Positions 1-11,252 of a stretch of 64,000 nucleotides of DNA are shown one piece after another (the first letter of the stretch is position 1; each line of letters starts with the position of its first letter). The notes under the pieces were generated by a model. That model had not been told where the DNA came from, did not search any database, and saw nothing but the letters and a program-made list of their open reading frames with translations. Where the stretch lies: positions 68,894-132,893 of the forward strand of contig RHPI01002491.1 in NCBI GenBank assembly GCA_009103225.1, in the 5' to 3' direction. The position numbers and the translations under genes were made by a program. This DNA comes from Chlorokybus atmophyticus (taxonomy: Eukaryota; Streptophyta; Chlorokybophyceae; Chlorokybales; Chlorokybaceae).

Positions 1-520
1 CAGCCCAAACCTGCCAAGGCAGCTGCCGTGCCTTTCGACAGTGGGGTACTGGACAGTCTGCTAAGTACTATACACAATGCTGCGGAGGTGCTTGCTGCTT
101 CTGGCAACACACCAGACTCGTTGCACTCGTTAGAGATCTGCATCCATCTGCCTGCATCTCAGGTAAGACCACAGCAATCCGCACTTGCATGCTGGATTGC
201 ACACAATTGCACATTGTGTTTTGCGCATGGATGTAATGACTGGCGTAGTATTTGATTGTGTCGTGTTGCCACAGTCAGCGCGCACTACGGTGGACAATCC
301 TGCCGAGCAAGTGCAGCTGCTGGTCCAGCGGCAGGGTGCCTTCTTGCTTGCAATGCCCTTGCTTGGCAGCGGCATTGGAGGAATCGGCCCAGTGCTCTGG
401 CATGAACTCTGTCACGATATCACACAGCTGCGCGTCTATTGCGAGTTTCTGGCACAAGTTGTACCGGTATCTGATGCCCCTCTCAACTTGTTCCATCAGT
501 CAGCTTTGGCGCAGACATGA
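1..520 (+). CDS. 3' end of an unrecognised protein-coding gene
   Basis: The visible part is two exons, 1..162 and 275..520 (stop TGA at 518-520), joined by a phase-0 intron (GTAAGACC donor, TTGCCACAG acceptor). It encodes about 135 C-terminal residues and continues left of the window. The first exon has a short Lys/Ala/Pro stretch and then a helix-like segment; the second holds a Gly-rich hydrophobic patch (LLGSGIGGIGP) followed by WHELCHDI. The frame crosses the intron cleanly, which supports a real gene. I recognise no domain. WHELCHD only superficially recalls a metal-binding HExxH motif (HELCH), and without the upstream exons I do not assign a function. Confidence 0.55.
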
Positions 521-1509
521 TGGCTGCATACCAGATAAGCTCGCCATTGTCCGGCCTTGCCAGGTGATACATGGTCAACTACCGTTGACCAAAGCAACTG
601 AATTGTAGCGCTGTTCTTGTGAGCAGGTATTGACTTGTACAGATGTACAGATGTACAGATTTCGTTCAATTATAATGTGTGAAAAGAGCTTGCACTGGTA
701 AACTTACCCCCGTGCCATAATCTTTGCTGAAATATACTGCTGAGTATCCTTGATTGCTGTTGGGATGAACTATCTCAGTCCTGCTGGACGGGCTTGCAGC
801 AAGTCGGTTTCATAAGCTAGCAGGAAGTGTTGCATGTGTCAGAGACAAATCAATGCAGACTTGTAAAGCGGAGCAGGCAAGCAGATGGTGTGCAACTATT
901 GCATCGTGTGCAGACAACAATTCTCCAAGCCCTTTGTTGCGACATTGCTGTATTTGGCTTGAGTTTGATTGGCACTATAGCGAAACCAATCACTGCTGGC
1001 TGATTGCCACAAATGCGGTTCGCTTGGAAAGAAGAGCTGCAACATCCCAATGACGTGTATGTCCAAAGTCAACGATACAGCAGAGAGACAACGACTTCGT
1101 TGAACACAGCAGGTGGTGCACAGCAGCATGGTAAAAGCATACAAGTGACTCGCTTTTGACTTTGACATCTGCAAACTAGGAGACGGAAAACAAAACCATA
1201 CAACCCGTTGACCTTGAAAGTCGACGGAAACAGAATAGGTTGATTGCAAGGTTGATTGTAATTGTTGTGGCATACAACCCTAGCACACTCCGGTTGTTTC
1301 AAAGTCTGCAAACACGTGTGGCGTAGTCGCCGCGTATTGAGAGATGAGCACAGGTGTCTCTTTACATGCGTAGTGTACACATCTTACACCTCGCATCAAG
1401 CACTCGTCGTGAGACAGGGGACATGTATTGCATGTTACAAACACGTGCTTAGCTTTGCAGCGTGCAAACCACCAAAGCTGCACTGCAACAGTGAGTCCAT
1501 GCAAGCTGC
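521..1509. other. intergenic stretch, no gene seen
   Basis: No supported coding exon lies between the unknown gene and the transporter gene. The only structure noted is a short tandem repeat, three perfect copies of GTACAGAT at 637-660. The right part presumably carries the promoter and 5' UTR of the transporter, but I see no clear core element. Confidence 0.5.
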
Positions 1510-4500
1510 ATGACGGTGCCAACACGGTGTCTTCCCCCCAACTCTGAGTGTGAAGCTTCATATAGCAGTTTGAGCATGCACACAGCTCCAACTGCAGCTA
1601 ACAGCTTGACTGACAGAAAGGCACCAACGCTATGTGCCGTTTTGACGGCGGACGACCCACTACTCAACCTCGATTATCTTCCTCACTGTATGCGACTCTG
1701 TGCAAGCCTGGCACTACCGTCACCGCCGCCCGCCCATCTCCGCCCAAGCCCAACTTTGGTGCAGCGAGAGCACAACGGCCAGCTTGAGGAGGTGGCGGCG
1801 GAGGAGGCGGCGGAGGAGAGACGCCACAAGCAAGTGAGTGACATGGGCAGGCAAATAGCTAGTGACGGTGAGGACAACTACCGACATAAGCATGAGGATG
1901 AGGACGAGGAGAGGGAGGAGGAGCACGATTTGGAGTTGCCGACCACGGCGCCGCTGCTCTCACCACGACGACGGCACAGCAGTAGTGGTCGACTACGAGT
2001 AAGTTGCCCTTTTTGCATGCTTGGAGCTGATCGTTGAAGAAGCACTTTTGAAACAAGTGCTTGTGCTGGGGGCCTGTCTCAGATCCGTTTCTCCCTTTCT
2101 CCTCTAGTCGTTGAACGTCGTCATGCCTACAATTGCTCAGTTTCGTATGCTTCGCTGCAAATTACCGACTACTTGGCCACTGAGCATTGACAATTCACCC
2201 TGTTGATTTATTCCTGCCATATTGCCATCGAGCGGGATAATATTAATGGTAATAGTAACAATAGCTTATAACCCCCAGTTATTATAAGCAAAGGAAATGT
2301 TTGCCCTCACCACTGCTTCGTCATCATGGCAACATAGTTGTTTCCCCTCTTCCGGCTCCTCACTCCTTCATTCTTTCGGCGACGCGTTACCATAGCATTG
2401 CTGGCTGTTGATAGCTTCAGCATTGGTTGCGTGAGCCGCCATTGTACACACAGGATGACGGCGACGAGGAGGATGAAGCCAGGCGTGGCAGTGCCGCTGC
2501 TGCTTCTGCCAGCGACATCGACGCCGAGAACGAGCTTTCTTTGAGCAGCGCCACGCGGAGGAGGCTTGCGCTGGGATCATGCTTAATCCTCATGTGCGGC
2601 ACTGCCATGATGTTCAGCATAGTCCCGCCGTTCTTCACACTGATGGCCAGAGAACGCTACAGCGCCCCACCCGAACTCACAGGCAAGCGCGACAACATCT
2701 CATCATCATCTTTGTTGTTATTGTTTGTATTGTTGATAAAGTGTTTTCGCTGATGTTGCCAGGGGTGGTGTTGTCGGCGTTCCCGTTGGCGGTGACGTTG
2801 GCGTCGCCTCCGGCTGGCCCGCTGACGACGCGTTTCGGCCGCAGACGCACGCTCGCTTTCGGGGTGGCGCTCGAGTGTGTTACAATGGTGCTGTTCGGCC
2901 TCGTGCCCACAATGCTGGGATCCTTCGCCTCCACCACTGCCGTCTTCTCAACCTTCATCATGTATGTACACATTGTATGTGCACAAACAGCACATGCACA
3001 ACACTTTGGTGTTGCCTTTACTCATTGACATGCATGCTTACACTGTCATGTGCAATGACAGGCTTCGGTGCGTGCAGGGTGTGGGTGCTGCAGCGGCCGA
3101 GACAGCGTCCCTCGCGATCATGACCGAGCTATACCCCGACAATGTGGCTTCTGTGATGGTAGGAACCCATTGGTTGCACTCCACATTCTGCATTATACTG
3201 TTGTCTTACGCATGCATGTATGTGTGTGCTTCGCAGGGATTCTCTGAGACGGCATTGGGATTCGGTTTCATGATTGGTGCTCCCCTCGGTGGAGTACTAT
3301 ACCAGTTCGGTGGTTTCCTGCTCCCTTTCATTGTGATGGGCGCCATGCCATCCATTGTCTTGGCCTTAACGTACTCCTATCTACCTGCATCGCCGATATC
3401 GGCGAGCTCGGGCCCGACAAAGGATGAACAACGGGCGGTGAAGGCGACAATCAAGGCTGCGCTCGCTGAAGGCCCCGCTGCCTCCGCCCTCGCATCAGCG
3501 TGCGCAGTGTCCATTGTGTTCGGTGCGACCGACGTCATACTTCCCCCGCAGCTTGTTGATGTTTTCGGTCTCAAGCCGTCCATCCTTGGCGTGGTATGTT
3601 GTATTGACTTTGCGTTGTGGTATCATCTTGACTGGCAGTGTGCTTGCTTGTGTTGTGGCGAGTAAGCTGATACGTACCATGCAGGTGTTTGGTGTGGGTG
3701 GGATCTCATACACGCTCTCGTCACTGCCTTTGGGCGCGATGATGGATGCAGTGCGGTTGCCGCACCTGATCACAATGGCCACGGGGCTGCTCGTGCTGGG
3801 AGCGTCTATGTGGGGGATTGGCATTACTTGCCGCCTCGCGGCACCCTCACTGCCGGTACACATGATATGTGTTATGACATTTACTGCCGGCAGCATCCAC
3901 AGTCACTCTATATATTTGTTGCTTGATTGAAGCTCAGTGCTTCTGTTGCTCTTGTTCGTTGGACAGGGCTTGCTGGTGGCGGAAACATTGCTCGGCGTAA
4001 GCTCTTCATTGGCAATGGTATGGCCATCGTTGTTTGGTGTTGCCATGTCACACACAGACTTGTTCAAGACACGCTTATGAATTTTGGACAAGGACCGTGT
4101 ATGGATCAACAGGTGCCTATCATCCCTTTCGTGCTGGAGTGCTGCGCAGCAGTGCACGGCGGAAGTGCGGTGGAAGGTGGCGTGGTGGACGCGGTCTCTT
4201 CCCTATTCTCAGCGGCGTTCTACCTTGGCGCTTCCATTGGACCGCTTCTTGGCTCCGCTCTCGTCCACCTCATTGGCTTTCTTGGTGCCAACGTCGCTAT
4301 CGCCCTCATCTGCGTTGCAGGCAAGCCAACCTTGAACCAAGGCTATCAATGCTACCGATGCTTTTGTCACTGACAGAGAGTGTGTGTGTGTTGGTGGCCA
4401 GTGGCAATTGCGCAGCTGTTGGTAGCATGGGTATCCAAGTCTCGTTGTTGTGTGGAGCGGAGACAGGCATGTGAAGAGGAATCGCGCATCGCTAGCCTGG

Positions 4501-4547
4501 AGTACGAGGAGAAGAAGTCGCTGCTCTCAATCCGGTCAAGCAGTTAG
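1510..4547 (+). CDS. MFS transporter, SLC18B1-like (vesicular amine/polyamine transporter family)
   Basis: Nine exons: 1510..1998, 2454..2682, 2763..2961, 3062..3158, 3237..3593, 3685..3855, 3967..4017, 4113..4320, 4402..4547 (stop TAG), giving 648 aa from the first ATG. That start is uncertain because later in-frame Met codons exist. The first ~190 residues are a hydrophilic Glu-rich cytosolic tail; membrane helices begin near ALGSCLILMCGTAMMF. The MFS loop motif GPLTTRFGRRR, the block QGVGAAAAETASLAIMTELY, GAPLGGVLYQFGG and a late ASIGPLLGSALVHLIGF match the SLC18B1 branch, whose animal members move polyamines or amines into vesicles in exchange for protons. The C-terminus is short, acidic and contains a KKSLL dileucine-like signal. 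Substrate here is inference. Two introns (2683..2762 and 4321..4401) use a GC donor (GCAAGC) instead of GT. The 3' end faces the 3' end of VPS11 (convergent, about 630 bp apart). Confidence 0.85.
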
Positions 4548-5173
4548 TCTTCACGGATCGCGAAGGTTGGTAGTGATACTATTGTCAACTGCTAGGTTTG
4601 AAGGCGTTGACAGTAGAAAGTGCTTGTTGGGCATTGAAAGGTGCTGGCAGATGCTGCTAGTCACATGACTTGTTGGCACATGCGGACATTCTTGTTCATC
4701 AATAATACCGTTGATGCTGGCTACCAGATTTGTAGCCGAGAACAGTTGCTTCCAGCCTGCAACTCCTGGTTGTGTCTCTGGTTTGGCCATTTAACTACTG
4801 TGCTCTCAAACTGCGCATGATATTGTGAGGACTGGTGCTGCTGTTGTTTTTTGCACCAGTACTACTTGTTGCCATAGTTGTTGTGTTTGAACCAGGTGCG
4901 CTACCCGCATGTTTGCTGCTGGCCCTCAATACGATAGAATCTGGTTTCTGACCGTTACAGATGGCTTGCAGCACAATGCCAATGTGTATGAGTAGAAGGA
5001 GCAGGGTGAGTAGTATGCAGTAAAAGGCTGGTATGTTTGTCTTGCTGATGCTGTTTACCACGCGTGCAGCTACATGTAAGCAGAATTTGTGCATGTTGGC
5101 ATAATTACAGTGAGCTGCAACCAACTTGACGTAAGACCTCAGTGGCAGCTTCAGCAAGTTTTCACTGTACACA
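4548..5173. other. convergent 3' region between transporter and VPS11
   Basis: This region must hold the 3' UTRs of two convergent genes. On the minus strand a reading frame stays open from 5460 to 4795, partly overlapping the VPS11 RING exon out of frame and containing a hydrophobic LLTLLLLLIHIGIV stretch. It has no start, no splice support and no family resemblance, so I treat it as untranslated. Confidence 0.5.
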
Positions 5174-8100
5174 TCACGCCGTTCTTGACGTGGCACTACC
5201 ACCAATACCCCTAGATCTGTTGAGGATTCCGCGGCCAAAGTAGTCGGCGACAACAGAGAACCCGTCATCGGAGTTCTGCAAGTGCTTGAAGAATGAGTCG
5301 TGATCGCCAACGCTGTGCTCCAGAGTACGCTTGAACTCCAGTACGGTGCGGTTCTCCGCAGCGCACTTGGGGCACTCGCGCTCGTTGTCGCCCAAACATC
5401 GCTGATGGTAAGAGTGCATGCACAAGAAGTGAACAGCTGGCAGGTCCAAGGCTGCGCCACACCACGGCGCTTCGCATTTGCTTCTCTGGAAAAGAACTGC
5501 TTTTGTCTTCAGGTCTTGAACCTGAGAGCATGAGAGTGCGGTGAGCGCTTCACAAACAATGAGCCAGTGCTATATTATACAAGTATTGCCTTACTGTTTA
5601 GCAAGCAGTCCAATACCAACCTGAGAGCGCATGCGCTCGGTTTCAGTCTGATACTCATTGATCATTCTTTGATCTTCTTCAATAAGCTTGTTCTGTTCGT
5701 GCAACTTGCGCACGACGTAGTCCTTGACCACAGCGAGCGTGAGCTGTGGGTTCTTGGCAAGGGTCTGCAAGACCACGAGGGGCGGCAGCAACTGGTCTTT
5801 CTCTATGTGGTACAGCACCTCTTTGACCTGCACCGCACAGTCTCTGTCCTTGCTGCCAAAATAAGTAAGAACGTCCACCCAAAGCACAGGGTTCCCTCCT
5901 CTGCTGTCGTCCGCAAGACGCTTACAGGCATCCACCAAGCCAGCGTAGTCCTCCTCTTGCATATAGACAGCCAGAGCCTCTTTGTGAAGCTTCATCCTCT
6001 CATACAGGTACAACACACCATCCTTGAACGCGTGCATCTGGCAGATAAAGGTGATGCTAAGTAATAGATAATGCTTACGCAGCGCCTGATTGCGTAAGAG
6101 ACAATAGGGCAAAAGCATGTACCTGGCACAGCATGAGAGCATGATCCGTGTCGTACACTGGAGGCTCGTTGTAAGACCAGCCGTCTTTCAACAGCTGCAT
6201 GGCCTTTTTCCTTCTGTCCAAGTCCAGTGCAGACAGCGACTTCTGCGCGTGCTCAACCTGGCCACTTGGTTTCTGGCTTGCTGAGCTCGATGGGTCCTCC
6301 TGCTTGCTGCTAAGGTACAGCTCCAGCAATGTGTTGTACAACGCGCCATCAACCTTCTGACCCTGAACGTGAATAAGTACAACAATGACAACCCAACATG
6401 CTCAATCACACAGCCACACAAGTTGCTCAAAGCAAAGGCCGCTACCTTAGAGGCCTCTAGGTGCTGCTCAAGGAACGCCATCAGGGCGTGCGGCTGATCC
6501 ACGAACATGTCAACAAACTGCATCGGGGACGCGCCCTTGCGCACATGCTGTCCGGTGTTGTTGGGGGCAGATGTCGACTCTGTGCTGGGTTTGCACAGCT
6601 TCTGGAGCACAGCCATTGTTGCGTCAGGGAGGTTTGTGACAAGGGTTTTGCCATACTTCTGCAAAGCCTTTTCCGCCTGCGAGTGAGCAACACATCACCA
6701 AACAGTGTCAAGGTATGCAAATCGTATCCGGCGTCACAACGAAGACAGTGCAAGACACTGCCGGCCCATACCTCAAACAATGGCAGCTCAGAGATGTACT
6801 TGAGGGCGTCATCGTATCTTTGCACATCCTCAACCAGAATGCTCAAGTGCGCACCATGCTCTCCAGCGTTACGCGCCACGTAAAGTGCGTGTTCAAAGTA
6901 TCCAGCGGCCCGGCAGACACGCACTGCTGTGTCAGCATCAAAGCTGCCTCACACAAAGATGCCAGATGTTGATACTTATACACATGCTTGTCCAGCAACA
7001 TAAGTAGACACGTCAATGACTAAGCATCAGGCTCAAACTTGGTGCGTCCATACCTGTACACACCGCTGTTGGTGTCTGGTTCCGCCAGGAGGAATGCGTC
7101 CAGCTTTGCGACGTCCTTCAACTTGGTGTAGCAATTGAGCAAAAGAGTGGTGTGGTCCGCCGTTGCGAGGCCCCTCTCGTGCAGTCTTTCAAGGTACAAG
7201 GTCAGGTTGTGAATGCGTTGCGCATCCAGAAACTTGCGAATGACATACGATGGCTCCAGCCACCCAATCGTCCGTAAGTACTGGGCCATTGCGCCATCAT
7301 AGTCCTGCATGTTGACATGAAGTGTCACTGGCTACCCTTACCGATTGAATCTCATGCTGGCTTAGAATGCACCACTGCTTGCCTGTTTCTCATATAAGTG
7401 ATCACCATACTTGTGCAACACCCCAGCTGTTGCAGCCATGTCGCCACCCTGCTGACTTTGTGTCAGATTGATCGCGACAGGATACAAGTTTTTCTTGTAA
7501 AGCATGTTGAGTTTCGTCTGAAGGTCCTTCTCCATGAGCGAGAACACTTGCTTGTCTTCCGTGATGACAATAATGGCGCCCCACTCGCACAGTAGATGGC
7601 GTATGTCCCCAAACTGTCCACTATATGCAATTAACTTGTTCTTCAAGTCGTAGCTGGCACACAACACACGTGCGATTAACTCATTTGCAAACGCACGTGC
7701 AATAGGCATAAGCAGCTTGCCTGGACTTACATGTTCAGTGTGCAGCGCGCGCGGTTGTTGTTAGCAGTGGTGACTGTCAACAAGTGGCCTCTAAACCTGT
7801 GCATGTGAGCACACGTCAACACATGACACTAACAATGGCTTACACGATGAGCTGTGCTGCACTTCCAAAAACGCATGACACCGAAGCTTTGCTCACCAGG
7901 CCATCAGCACCTTGTGTCCCTCAAATACAAAGCAAGGCCCGCGGTCGTCAACCTCAAAGAAATAAACGGCCTCATCACGACCAACAACCAACTCCTAAGC
8001 CGATTGATCATGTGAGCAGGCAGCAGTGACAAACATGCGAGATCTTGTACCAAGCACTCAATCGCACATACCTGTGCTTCACTCACGACAGCACAGTGGC

Positions 8101-9374
8101 GTTGAGCGCCTGCTTCGTCCAGCACACGCTGCACACACATACCAGCCATGTTTAAACAAGGACAACAAACACTGTATAGGTTGTTACCGTCACAGTTTGT
8201 TCACCTTTGTTGAGTTGGCATTGTGCATTGCAAACACCACTGTCTGTGACAAAGTGGTGGCGAACAGGTGCACAGAGCCTGATTCAAAGCGGAAGGCAAG
8301 ATTCGTCACTGCCATTTCAGTAGCATCATCTGTTTCAGCTGCCGGCACGGTCAAATGGCTTCGCACAACACGCTCTCGCACGAAGTCCCCCCGAATCACA
8401 TAAACCGCACCAGATCGCAGTCCCAAAGCAACACTCAAGTTTGGGAATGCCTCTTCGTAGATTGAGCAGCATGTCACCTGCGCAGCGCGAAGCAAAGCAA
8501 ATTAAGCATAGCGCAGACAGCGATGTACATTGTGATGTTGGTGCTTGCCATGGCCTCACTCACCTTGGAAACAGGAAACTTGCCGGAAAAGAGCGTCACT
8601 GTGCGCATGCATGAGGGGGCAGTCTTCGGTTGGGCAGGATCGCGAGGCACTTTCTCAAAGTCCCACAGCTTTATGCATGTTGAAGCAGCTGCACCGGCAG
8701 CAGGCTCATCCTCCCCAACAGTGACCAGAATGTTTTTTGCCTAACACAATGCCCCAGGTTAGACTCTGGACGCTCTAAGTATTAGTATGCATGAAACAGT
8801 AGCTTGTCCATCGCCGTGCCTTCAGTTGCTGAACATGCAGCACATTCGTGCCATGTGCAGGATAGGAAGCAATCAGCCGGAAATTGCGGTCGGCGACGTG
8901 CACTCCACCGTCCGATGTACCCACTGCCAGCTGGCCCCGCCCACTCGTGCTGCATGTCACGTCTGATTGCTGAAGCTCAGCAGGCAACTCCTGAACCTGC
9001 CAAGATCCACGTTAACAAACACTGGACTTGCCCTACAAGCACCGTTGATGCGGACTTGTTGGCTCCCTTCAGTCACAACACAGTTTCGCTTGCTGAAAGC
9101 ATTCAAGCAACAGGCAGCATTCGCTTTCCTCCGGCATGCCTAGATGCTTTCTGCAAGCGAACTATTGTTGAATTGCTTGGCAAACATAGCTGTCTGACAT
9201 GGGGCGACTGACTGGCATGGCATTGCGTAGCTGCCGCTGCTGTGCCATCAAGTCAGGCGTTTGAAAGCAGCACGTTTAAGTTGAAAAGTGACAACCTACA
9301 GCAGCTTTACCAACTAGTTGTGCGCCCCTCACCTGCGTGCGGTCAAAGAACTGGAAGGTGCGCCACTTGTACAT
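5174..9374 (-). CDS. VPS11: VPS11, HOPS/CORVET tethering-complex subunit with RING finger
   Basis: Fourteen exons on the minus strand: 9374..9333, 8996..8820, 8740..8564, 8477..8205, 8128..8072, 7994..7897, 7796..7731, 7653..7383, 7304..7054, 6943..6772, 6676..6446, 6362..6123, 6037..5621, 5521..5174; 939 aa, the usual length for the family. The start MYKWRTFQFFD matches plant VPS11. Residues ~15-300 form the N-terminal beta-propeller (LVTVGEDE, VVGRDEAVYFFEVD); ~310-760 the alpha-solenoid (EPSYVIRKFLDAQRIHNLTL, DHTTLLLNCYTKLKD); ~770-825 a coiled coil; ~840-881 a RING-H2 finger (CMHSYHQRC, CPKC), followed by GFSVVADYFGRG. VPS11 is a core subunit of the HOPS and CORVET tethers for endosome and vacuole fusion. 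The first RING pair is spaced C-x4-C (CEAPWC), not the common C-x2-C. Introns 7382..7305 (GCAAGC) and 8819..8741 (GCACGG) have GC donors. It shares a 256-bp head-to-head region with the selenoprotein U gene. Confidence 0.95.
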
Positions 9375-9630
9375 CTCTCCTTTCACGCAACCCTCTCCGC
9401 CTCTATCTCCTCAAACTCCTGCCCATGCAATCAAGTGTACCCCGCAACGTGCCGCCGCTGCCCACGCCAACGATGGCAGCAATGTCCCCCTAGGGTGCCG
9501 CCTGACCTGGATACCGTCATACTTTACGGGCTTACTATAAGCATGGTCTCTCTGCCTTGTAACAAGCTTAACATGAATGTGTTGTACATAACAAGGAGAG
9601 TGGACACCAAGCGGTGGCATACGTGGCGCA
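9375..9630. promoter_or_regulatory. shared head-to-head 5' region of VPS11 and the selenoprotein U gene
   Basis: Only 256 bp separate the VPS11 ATG (minus strand) from the ATG of the peroxiredoxin-like gene (plus strand). Both 5' UTRs and both core promoters must therefore lie here or inside neighbouring transcribed sequence. No clear TATA box is visible. Bidirectional promoter activity is inferred from spacing alone. Confidence 0.45.
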
Positions 9631-11252
9631 ATGGCCTCCGCTATGCCGGCAGCGGCGGTAGTCGCCTTCTCCCCCGTGTGGAGGAGGCCGTCGTCGGTGG
9701 TGTGCGGCAGGTTGGTTACAGGGAGGGTTTTCCCTCAGTCAGGCACGTCAGTCCCAGCCGGAAAGTGCGTTCTTGGCGCTCGCGGGCTGGCCTGGAAGCC
9801 TGCTGTGAGCGGGTCACAGCGGTCCAGCATGGGCCAGAGGCAGTCAGCCATGGCGGGGTTGTCCACTGCAGTATCATACGAAGAAGAGATTGCACAGGTG
9901 TGTATGTGTATCTGATGTGGTTTCAAACTTGTCCTTGTTAGTGCACGAAAGTGTTTGCACAGAACTGCTGCACATGCACGCGCTTTGTGCATGCACAGAG
10001 ACGTGTCATGTGTACAGGTGATGCCTGACTTGGCAAACGTCTCCGTTTACCGGCCTGATGGATCGACAGTTCGTGTTGGAGAGCTTTGGGACCAGCAGAA
10101 GGTGATTGCTAGTATACATCAACTCAACCTTTGCCAGCCTCTTGCATGTTGCAGTGTAGCATGCAGCGTCAGCTGACAGTCATGCATGTACTCTTTGTGC
10201 AGGAAAAAGTGGTGTTTGCACCTTTGCGCCATTTTGGATGACGTAAGCAGCTGGCCGCAGTGGTCGAAATAAAGTAGCATGTGCTCGGTGTCGTGGTTAT
10301 GCTCATTTGTGCGTCTGTCCTTCCAGCCTTCTGCTGGGAGCTGGCATCATCTCTTCTGAAGGTCAAGCCTTTGTTGGATGACGCCGGCGTCAAGCTGGTG
10401 GTTCTGAGCGTGGGCAAGCCAGAATCTGCCGTCACATTCTGCGAGCGGGTATGCGCTTCTTTATCTCTGCATACTCCTTCTGCACTGCACTGAGTGTCTG
10501 AGTGGCCTGCTTGAAGCGAGACTGGCATGGTTGTACTTCGAAGCATTGCAGAGCATCAGACTTCCCAGTCATAGCTGCAGTGTGCGATGTGTAAATGGCA
10601 CTGGTTGGCTCAGGTCTGAAGCTAACAGTCCTTCTGGTAGGTACCATTCCCTACGGAGCACCTCTATGCAGACCCCGACAAGAGTGTGTATGATACGCTG
10701 AAGTTGTATCGCTCACTAGGTCGGACGTTTGCAAACCCAGCAACGGTATGTCCCACACTTTGCGCGGCATGCATCTGGTTTAGTAGCAGCTGTTGCCTCT
10801 CGTCTGAGTGTTTGGCTGACATTTGTTACCTGCCAGCCAAAAGCGCTGCTGCAACGCGGTTTGAAGGCTGTTAGCGAAGCAGCAAAGAACTACACTTTGA
10901 TCATGCCTGCGCAAAGAGATGACGCTTTCCAGCAGGTAACTTTCGCATGTGTGTGCTAAACAAAAAGGCATGTTGTACATGCTTGGACAAGCAGATCGAG
11001 CAGAGGGAAGCTAGCACAAAGCACGTATTGACTGCCTCGTCACTTTCTGCTGTACGCGTCGGCTGTGATTTACATATGGTGCGGCATTGTGATCCTGACG
11101 TTTGTGTCTGGCAGGGAGGCATGTTTATCTTTGAGGGGCAGAAAGTTCTCTTTGCGCACCGTGACGAAGGCACTGCAGACCATGCAAAGATGAAGGACAT
11201 CCTGACATACTGCTGCGGTGCCGAAACATACTCAAGGTCCCCTGTAAAGTAG
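9631..11252 (+). CDS. Plastid AhpC/TSA_2 (PRXL2/SelU) protein, predicted selenoprotein with in-frame TGA
   Basis: Seven exons: 9631..9897, 10018..10101, 10203..10242, 10327..10448, 10641..10745, 10837..10935, 11115..11252 (stop TAG). Reading the TGA at 10239-10241 as selenocysteine gives 284 aa with Sec at residue 130. The first ~75 residues are Ala/Ser/Arg/Val-rich and lack acidic residues, like a chloroplast transit peptide. The mature part has the thioredoxin fold of Pfam AhpC-TSA_2: RHFG-[TGA]-PFCWEL, LYADPDKSVYDTLKLY, GRTFANPA, GGMFIFEG and DEGTADH, closely following the plant plastid homologues, which have Cys at the TGA position. Exon 3 ends GGA TGA C before a strong donor (GTAAGC), and exon 4 starts CC TTC TGC, so the motif becomes U-P-F-C, the redox UxxC of selenoprotein U. 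No alternative GT donor removes the TGA and keeps the frame. The likely role is thiol redox or peroxide handling in the plastid; the exact reaction is unknown. A SECIS element is required in the 3' UTR, and I could not identify one confidently. Confidence 0.85.

Noticed and set aside
4795-5460. 221-codon open frame on the minus strand overlapping the VPS11 RING exon
   Set aside because: It is out of frame with the clearly conserved RING coding sequence, and its lower part is the VPS11 3' UTR; no similarity or splice support.
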